Part shown: positions 23,284 through 27,430 of the stretch, piece by piece | How the letters are laid out: the number at the start of each line of letters is the position of its first letter | How positions within the stretch are numbered: the stretch's first letter is position 1 | Source of the DNA: Verrucomicrobiota bacterium | Lineage (GTDB): Bacteria > Verrucomicrobiota > Verrucomicrobiia > Limisphaerales > UBA1096 | Assembly: GCA_030747575.1 (NCBI GenBank) | Contig: JASLKI010000137.1 | Span: 1-27,430 of the forward strand | Direction of reading: 5' to 3' | DNA: 27,430 nucleotides | Position numbers and translations under genes: made by a program | Notes under the pieces: generated by a model | What the model was told of the DNA's origin: nothing | The model's database searches: none | Seen by the model: the letters and a program-made list of their open reading frames with translations, nothing else

Positions 23284-23640
23284 TCATTTGCCCCTGTAAA
23301 TACAGCGCGCGGTGCAGGTTTCGGCCACTTCCACCGCGGTTAACAGCGGCAAACTTGGCTTCAATCGTTCCCAAATCCACACGGCGACATTTTCACTCGT
23401 CGGGTTTTCGAGGCCGTCAATGTCGTTCAGATAACGGTGATCGAGTTGCTCCCAGAGCGGCTTGAACGCCGCCGAGATGTCGGCGTAATCGAGCACCCAA
23501 CCCAGTTTTGGGTTGCAATCGCCCTCGACGACGATCTCCGCCGTAAAGCTGTGCCCGTGCAGTCGCCGGCATTTGTGATCCTCCGGCAGATGCGGCAGCA
23601 GGTGGGCGGATTCGAACTGAAATGTTTTTCTGAGTTCCAT
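23284..23640 (-). CDS. queD: QueD / 6-pyruvoyltetrahydropterin synthase family protein
   Basis: The 118-residue protein has the full QueD signature. Zinc ligands are His13 in FESAH and His28/His30 in CRRLHGHSF, with the catalytic Cys24. DYADI is at 51-55, His68 lies in LDHRYLND, and PTSENVAVWIWERL precedes Glu107 in AETCTARCIY. QueD converts dihydroneopterin triphosphate to 6-carboxytetrahydropterin in queuosine and deazapurine synthesis; the C-x3-HGH spacing favours this over true PTP synthase. The frame is open upstream to 23763, but homology starts at the ATG at 23640. It lies 7 bases after the stop of the LuxC-like gene, although no other queuosine gene is nearby. Confidence 0.92.
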   Translation of the reverse strand: MELRKTFQFESAHLLPHLPEDHKCRRLHGHSFTAEIVVEGDCNPKLGWVLDYADISAAFKPLWEQLDHRYLNDIDGLENPTSENVAVWIWERLKPSLPLLTAVEVAETCTARCIYRGK

Positions 23641-23647
23641 GATTCGG

Positions 23648-25003
23648 TTATGCGGTTTCGAGATCGGCCCAACGGATGAGTTCGCCCAGCGGCGGTCGTC
23701 CGTCGTGCCGCCAGGCCAGTGGCGGCCGCTGCATCTGGCCAAGCGGACAAATCCTCGGCACACCCCACCGGGCCAACGGTAGTGCCAAATCCCGCATGCG
23801 CGCCTCGCTCGCGGCCAGGCCGACGGTGGACACCGACTGGCGGATCGGCTCCAGCACGTGCAGCACCTCGTCGATGTGCTCGATCGGCTTGACGAATATG
23901 AACCGGTTTAGCGGCGAGGTCTGAAATTGCCTTTCATCCTCGTGCACTACCGTCCAGTCGGTCGAGTCCTCGCTCTCCCAAAGTGCCGCACCGGCGTTGT
24001 TGGCTGAGCGGATTTTGTAAAAGCGCCGGGCCGTTGAGATCGCCGCCGACTCCTTCGTCGATATCGGTCCGCGCGGCATGGTCTCGTTTCTCGCCTCGAG
24101 TTCCCCGGCGAGCATTTCGGCGAAGCGCGCCGGGTTTAGGCTGCCGTTTTCCTCCACGTAAATGACGTGCGGCGAAAGGCAGCCGTGCTGGTTCCACGCG
24201 ACGATATCGTCGGCGGCATGCGAGATGACCGTCTGCGTGCCCATCACCTCGTTGGCCTGTTTTTCCACGTAGCCAAAACTGACACGGTGACCGTAGCCGG
24301 CCAGGCGCTTGGCCAAGGGTAGTCGCTGACGGATTGACTCCACCGTTTTGTCGCCGCCATTCACTGTCACGCAATCTGCCTCGGCGAACAATGCCGACTC
24401 GAGCGACTCGTTGCCGCCGTCCCATTCCGCGATCTCGAGCGCCGCCGCCATGCCCGGCTCAACGAAGTGCAGCGAGTGGCCAAACAGCCGCGGCAGCAGC
24501 GACTTGCCGGAGGCGCATTTGACGAATTGCGCTGATCGCAGCAGCAGCCCAAACGCGATCGACTGAAACACCGGCACCGGCAAATTACCCGGCGCAATGT
24601 GCGCGATCAGTTGCGGGCTGTTCACCATCGAGTATGTTCGGTTCGGCTGGCTGGCGAACGACTGCAGGCGCGTCGGATCGCCGAACTCTTGCGTCAACAG
24701 CATAAAAAACTTTTCCTGCGTCCAGTCGGCGAAACAGGCGTCTAGCCCGGCCGCGAGCACTTCACGCGGGAAGCCGGTCTCCTCCGGGTCGGCGTCGAGT
24801 GCTATTTGTCGCAGAGGATAATCGGGCGAACGCCACAGGTTGGCCACCTCGGCGAGCTTGAAAATGATCTGCTCATTGCCCAGCGTGGCGAGGTACTCGT
24901 TGCGGTTTCGGCGCAGCGTTTGGGACGCTTCGGTGATCAGCGAGTGCGTCGGCTGCGCGCCCGGTTTGTCGGCCAAAAAATAGTCCAGTGGTTGTTCAGG
25001 CAT
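23648..25003 (-). CDS. LuxC-family acyl-CoA/acyl-protein reductase
   Basis: The 451-residue protein matches the LuxC fatty acid reductase family, which reduces activated acyl groups to fatty aldehydes with NADPH through a cysteine thioester. The nucleophile is likely Cys275 in NQHGCLSPHVIYVEE. The NADPH/CoA-binding region includes IAHIAPGNLPVPVFQSIAFGLLL (about 133-155). Its start overlaps the stop of the LuxE-like gene by 8 bases, so the pair is translationally linked. In luminous bacteria LuxC works with LuxE and LuxD, but no luciferase or LuxD is present here. A role in making an aldehyde or alcohol for another lipid or secondary metabolite is therefore more likely. The acyl donor and product are unknown. 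Confidence 0.88.
   Translation of the reverse strand: MPEQPLDYFLADKPGAQPTHSLITEASQTLRRNRNEYLATLGNEQIIFKLAEVANLWRSPDYPLRQIALDADPEETGFPREVLAAGLDACFADWTQEKFFMLLTQEFGDPTRLQSFASQPNRTYSMVNSPQLIAHIAPGNLPVPVFQSIAFGLLLRSAQFVKCASGKSLLPRLFGHSLHFVEPGMAAALEIAEWDGGNESLESALFAEADCVTVNGGDKTVESIRQRLPLAKRLAGYGHRVSFGYVEKQANEVMGTQTVISHAADDIVAWNQHGCLSPHVIYVEENGSLNPARFAEMLAGELEARNETMPRGPISTKESAAISTARRFYKIRSANNAGAALWESEDSTDWTVVHEDERQFQTSPLNRFIFVKPIEHIDEVLHVLEPIRQSVSTVGLAASEARMRDLALPLARWGVPRICPLGQMQRPPLAWRHDGRPPLGELIRWADLETA
24308..24317. repeat. Iterated palindrome CTTGGCCAAG
   Basis: Perfect 10-bp copy in the LuxC-like gene, read on the minus strand as Leu-Ala-Lys-Arg. Confidence 0.7.
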
Positions 25004-26090
25004 GGATCAAATTCATCAGCGAACAGCCTCGGGACTCGGACAGCTCGGCCCGGTTCAGCAGCTCGAAACCGTCGGCGTGCCGCCTGGCCAAGTCTTCGGT
25101 CTGGAGACTCAGCACCGAGCCGGCATTGGCCAGATCGACGACCTGTAACAGGCCGACTTGGTCTAGCTCAACATCTGCCAGAGTCTCAGGTGAGACGACG
25201 CGGGCGCGTGCCCAGGGCGGAAACCGAAACAGTCGGGGAGCGGTATTCGCTTGGCCCAGTTTGCCGTCATACGCCTGTGAACTCAATTCGCACATGCCGT
25301 ATTCGCAAATGATCCGCCCGCTCGCGACACCGAGCTTGGTGGTTATGGCTTGGTGCAGCTTGGTCCGAGGCATCTCACGCGAGCGGCCCTTGTAGCCGCC
25401 GGTCTCCATCGCCGCCGAGCCGCTAGGTAGTTGGAAGTCCATCGCGTCGGCGTTCAGATGGTCGAGCAGATGCACAAACGAAAACGCGGTACCGAGAATT
25501 GTGACCGGTTCGTTTTGCGTGGTGCAGTCGTGCAGGAAATCGACTGCGGCTTGGCCGTCGATCCGCCATTGGCAGTCTGCGGCGAAACAATGTTCACGCT
25601 TGGCCAAGCGCTTGGCCACGCTGTCCATCATGTGCACCAGCGACGACTCCGGTGCTTGGGCAAGCTCCGGAAGCAGAAACAGCAGCCGGTTCGCCGACTC
25701 ATCGACCAAGTGCCCGGCAAACCAAGGCCTAAGCGAAGCGTGATACACAGACAAGGTTTCCGCGCAGTGAAAGTGCCGGCTGCGATCGACTTGGGTCGTG
25801 CCGCTTGAACGGAACAGCGTCTCGCGATCGGCTTCCGGCAAGACGGTCAAGTCGAGCGCCTTGAAGGCGCGTGTCTGCACCGTCGGGATGTCGCGCCAAT
25901 CACCGACCGTTTCCGGCGTGAGATTCTCCGCTTGGCAAAGATTGGCGAAAGCGGTGTTGTGCGCGAACTGAAACGCGAACAGGTCAAGGGCGAGTTCGCC
26001 GAAGCCGGCTGCGTGCGGATCATCGACGCACAGCTGAATAAAAGACCTCACCGCGTCACAGGCTTCGGTCAATGAAGTGAAATTTGTCAT
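24996..26090 (-). CDS. LuxE-family acyl-protein synthetase
   Basis: The 364-residue protein belongs to the LuxE/acyl-protein synthetase branch of the ANL (adenylating) superfamily, which activates fatty acids with ATP and hands them to the reductase LuxC. The phosphate-binding motif FRSSGTT (about 93-99) is followed by METGGYKGRSREMPR and the adenylate-forming EYGMCELSSQAYDG. It is the first gene of the minus-strand group LuxE-like, LuxC-like, QueD, citrate synthase. The reading frame starts at the ATG at 26090, opposite the divergent lipoprotein gene, with 134 bases between the two starts. The fatty-acid chain length is unknown. Confidence 0.87.
   Translation of the reverse strand: MTNFTSLTEACDAVRSFIQLCVDDPHAAGFGELALDLFAFQFAHNTAFANLCQAENLTPETVGDWRDIPTVQTRAFKALDLTVLPEADRETLFRSSGTTQVDRSRHFHCAETLSVYHASLRPWFAGHLVDESANRLLFLLPELAQAPESSLVHMMDSVAKRLAKREHCFAADCQWRIDGQAAVDFLHDCTTQNEPVTILGTAFSFVHLLDHLNADAMDFQLPSGSAAMETGGYKGRSREMPRTKLHQAITTKLGVASGRIICEYGMCELSSQAYDGKLGQANTAPRLFRFPPWARARVVSPETLADVELDQVGLLQVVDLANAGSVLSLQTEDLARRHADGFELLNRAELSESRGCSLMNLIHA
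25597..25618. repeat. Tandem iterated palindrome with an 18-bp perfect inner palindrome
   Basis: CGCTTGGCCAAGCG (25597-25610) is immediately followed by a second CTTGGCCA. Together they create the perfect 18-bp palindrome TGGCCAAGCGCTTGGCCA (25601-25618). It lies in the LuxE-like gene, read on the minus strand as Val-Ala-Lys-Arg-Leu-Ala-Lys-Arg. This is effectively two 12-base units in tandem. Confidence 0.75.
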
Positions 26091-26224
26091 GCGGTTTTTT
26101 GTGGGCGCTTGCGCGTTATGGCTGGTTTTCCGCCACAGCCAAGGGCGGGGAAACTACGGTCAAGACGTTGCCTTGGCAACAAATGGTTTTGTCAGCGGGC
26201 GGAGCCTGTGGTTTGCTCTCGCCC
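26091..26224. promoter_or_regulatory. Divergent intergenic region with an inverted repeat
   Basis: These 134 bases separate the LuxE-like start and the lipoprotein start. GTTGCC (26167-26172) and GGCAAC (26175-26180) form a perfect 6-bp inverted repeat with a 2-base centre, a possible operator. No confident -35/-10 pair was seen on either strand. Confidence 0.35.
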
Positions 26225-26923
26225 ATGAAGGGTTTCGTATTTTTTTTGGCAGTGGGGATGGTGCTGGCGGGTTGCGGCGGTGGAGACGGACCCCCGGCGG
26301 AACAGGCAGAAATGCCAACCTCAGCGTTGCCGGACAACATCACAATCACACCGGTTGCGGAGGTCGCACCATCAACAGGCGAAGTCGATGATCCAGGGAA
26401 ACTAACACTCGGGAAGCCTCCCAAGAAGATTCAACCCGGGGCCAAGCCAACTCCCAAACCCAACCCCGAAACCAAGGCGCAAGGAGGCGAGGCTGTTGCC
26501 CCGAAAGAGCCGGTCACTGCCGCCAAGGTCGAGGGCGAAGCCAACTTGACGAAGGAAAACGGCCGGTACACCGCGGGGGGCTCGCCGTTTGAGGGGCAGT
26601 TTGTGGATCACCACGACAACGGGACCAAGTCGGTTGAAGGGCAATTCGTCAACGGCAAACAGCAGGGCATCTGGACGTTTTACCACGAGAATGGGAAGTT
26701 GTTTCGGACAGGAAAATACGTCGATGGACGGGCCGATGGTCAATGGTCGATTTGGCGCGACGACGGCAGCAAGTGGTCGGAGCAGGTCTACGCCAACGGC
26801 CAGTTGAACGGCGTCGAGACACGCTGGCACCCCAACGGCCAGAAGCAATCCGATGCCACTTGGGAGGGCGGCAAGACGATCGAGAAACAGGAATGGGACG
26901 AGCAGGGCGCGCCAAGGCAATAG
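26225..26923 (+). CDS. Lipoprotein with C-terminal MORN-type repeats
   Basis: The start chosen is the ATG at 26225, because it gives a lipoprotein leader, MKGFVFFLAVGMVLAGC, with lipobox LAGC and lipidated Cys17. The frame is open further upstream to a TTG at 26084, but that would bury the leader. A Pro/Lys/Glu-rich low-complexity linker follows. Residues from about 110 carry MORN_2-type repeats: GSPFEGQFVDHHDNGTKSVEG, GKQQGIWTFYHENGKLFRTG, GRADGQWSIWRDDGSKWSE and GQLNGVETRWHPNGQKQSD. Such repeats are often annotated YwqK-family antitoxin, but no toxin is present and a surface or periplasmic binding role is more plausible. The protein has 232 residues and ends inside the next gene. Confidence 0.85.
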   Translation: MKGFVFFLAVGMVLAGCGGGDGPPAEQAEMPTSALPDNITITPVAEVAPSTGEVDDPGKLTLGKPPKKIQPGAKPTPKPNPETKAQGGEAVAPKEPVTAAKVEGEANLTKENGRYTAGGSPFEGQFVDHHDNGTKSVEGQFVNGKQQGIWTFYHENGKLFRTGKYVDGRADGQWSIWRDDGSKWSEQVYANGQLNGVETRWHPNGQKQSDATWEGGKTIEKQEWDEQGAPRQ

Positions 26924-27430
26924 CCGCGCTGCTGCTTGGCGGAAGGTGCACGGGTGGAGCCGAACCGGAGGTGCAGCAAACACGCAGAGGCGCGCGACTC
27001 GTGCAAAACGGCTCGGTGCTGAGCGAGGTGCTGGCGCAACCGGGAGCGACCGACAGTGTCTTTGACGTGCTCGCTGCAAGCGTTCGTAGTTTTTCACAGG
27101 GAGATCGAGTGGGGATCCTTGGTTTCGCCGGCGGCGGGGTGATCGCGCCACTGCGCGCGTTGGGTGGCGGGCATCGACTCAGCGGCGTGGATCTTGACCG
27201 TGCGGGCTACGAACTTTTTTGTGACTTCAGCGCCGGGTGGATGGGTGCAGTGCAGTTCGCGCAATCGGATGCCGTTGAGTGGTTGCACTCGCAGCACGGC
27301 AAGTTCGACTTACTGCTGGAGGATCTTTCCGTCGGCCGCAATGGCGACGTTTTCAAGCCGGATGTCTCAATCGATACTTTGCCGCGGTTGATCCAGTCGA
27401 AACTTAAACCGAGTGGTGTCACCATTTTTA
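26893..27430 (+). CDS. Spermidine-synthase-like SAM-dependent methyltransferase (3' partial)
   Basis: An open frame starts with the ATG at 26893, inside the end of the lipoprotein gene (31-base overlap), and runs to the window edge (179 codons). Residues about 71-90 read RVGILGFAGGGVIAPLRALG, a glycine-rich SAM-binding motif I, followed by LSGVDLD with the acidic residue that would contact the ligand ribose. FDLLLEDLSVGRNGDVFKPD corresponds to the motif-IV region of spermidine-synthase-like proteins. Whether it makes polyamine or methylates another substrate is undecided. A later start, such as a GTG near 27001, is possible, because the first 30 residues are not clearly conserved. Confidence 0.7.
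   Translation, partial: MGRAGRAKAIAALLLGGRCTGGAEPEVQQTRRGARLVQNGSVLSEVLAQPGATDSVFDVLAASVRSFSQGDRVGILGFAGGGVIAPLRALGGGHRLSGVDLDRAGYELFCDFSAGWMGAVQFAQSDAVEWLHSQHGKFDLLLEDLSVGRNGDVFKPDVSIDTLPRLIQSKLKPSGVTIF

Noticed and set aside
2149..25618. Interpretation of the palindromes as CRISPR, REP elements or transcription terminators
   Set aside because: Copies are single and irregularly spaced, almost all lie inside genes, have no loop or T tract, and have no regular spacers.
23648..26090. A bioluminescence operon
   Set aside because: Only LuxC- and LuxE-family genes are present. There is no luciferase luxA/luxB and no luxD, and such pairs occur in non-luminous bacteria.
26225..26923. A toxin-antitoxin pair, because MORN_2 proteins are often labelled YwqK antitoxin
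   Set aside because: The protein is a lipoprotein and no small toxin gene is adjacent; the neighbour is a methyltransferase-like gene.
1..27430. tRNA, rRNA, insertion sequences, integrases or phage genes
   Set aside because: None was recognised. Every long open frame that looks real belongs to a chromosomal metabolic or housekeeping family, and the remaining gaps are at most about 135 bases.

Overview
The window reads as a chromosomal segment of a free-living, probably aquatic member of the Verrucomicrobiota (PVC superphylum; Planctomycetota is the main alternative). The basis is the gene mix: three secreted sulfatases, the DUF1549/DUF1553 plus DUF1501 pair, a PQQ-like beta-propeller protein opening with DWPQWRGP, a Tat-type Gfo/Idh/MocA oxidoreductase, a sugar-dehydrogenase/cytochrome c fusion, and a GreA with a long N-terminal extension as in Chlamydiae. 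Twenty genes can be supported; the first and last run off the window. No RNA gene, insertion sequence, integrase, phage gene or CRISPR array was seen.

Layout. 1-1570: 3' part of a GreA-like gene ending at a good intrinsic terminator. 1621-2970 (minus): low-molecular-weight phosphatase followed by fructosamine kinase, a plausible protein-deglycation pair. 3059-4414 (plus): Gfo/Idh/MocA oxidoreductase. 4442-5713 (minus): beta-propeller protein. 5822-8496 (plus): secreted PPP-type phosphoesterase overlapping, by ATGA, an ScpA with an unusual C-terminal membrane tail. 8538-11264 (plus): sugar dehydrogenase fused to three haem c motifs. 11300-18338 (minus): tight four-gene operon in the order DUF1549/DUF1553 cytochrome, DUF1501, sulfatase, sulfatase. 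18447-21876 (plus): divergent sulfatase with a repeat-like C-terminus, then a sialate O-acetylesterase-like SGNH hydrolase with lower GC. 21922-26090 (minus): LuxE-like, LuxC-like, QueD, citrate synthase. 26225-27430 (plus): MORN-repeat lipoprotein overlapping the start of a spermidine-synthase-like methyltransferase.

How the genes fit together. The centre (8.5-21.9 kb) looks like a module for outer-membrane or periplasmic attack on sulfated and acetylated glycans: three sulfatases, an esterase, a secreted sugar oxidase and cytochrome-bearing proteins. The flanks are housekeeping (GreA, ScpA, citrate synthase, QueD, protein repair).

The most striking signal is not a gene. A palindrome with core TTGGCCAA, usually extended to CTTGGCCAAG or GCTTGGCCAAGC, is scattered through the whole window: 18 perfect 8-mers by eye, against about 0.4 expected at uniform base composition. 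It lies inside unrelated genes, on both strands and in all three reading frames (giving Leu-Ala-Lys, Leu-Gly-Gln or Trp-Pro-Ser). It resembles the highly iterated palindrome HIP1 of cyanobacteria but has a different sequence.
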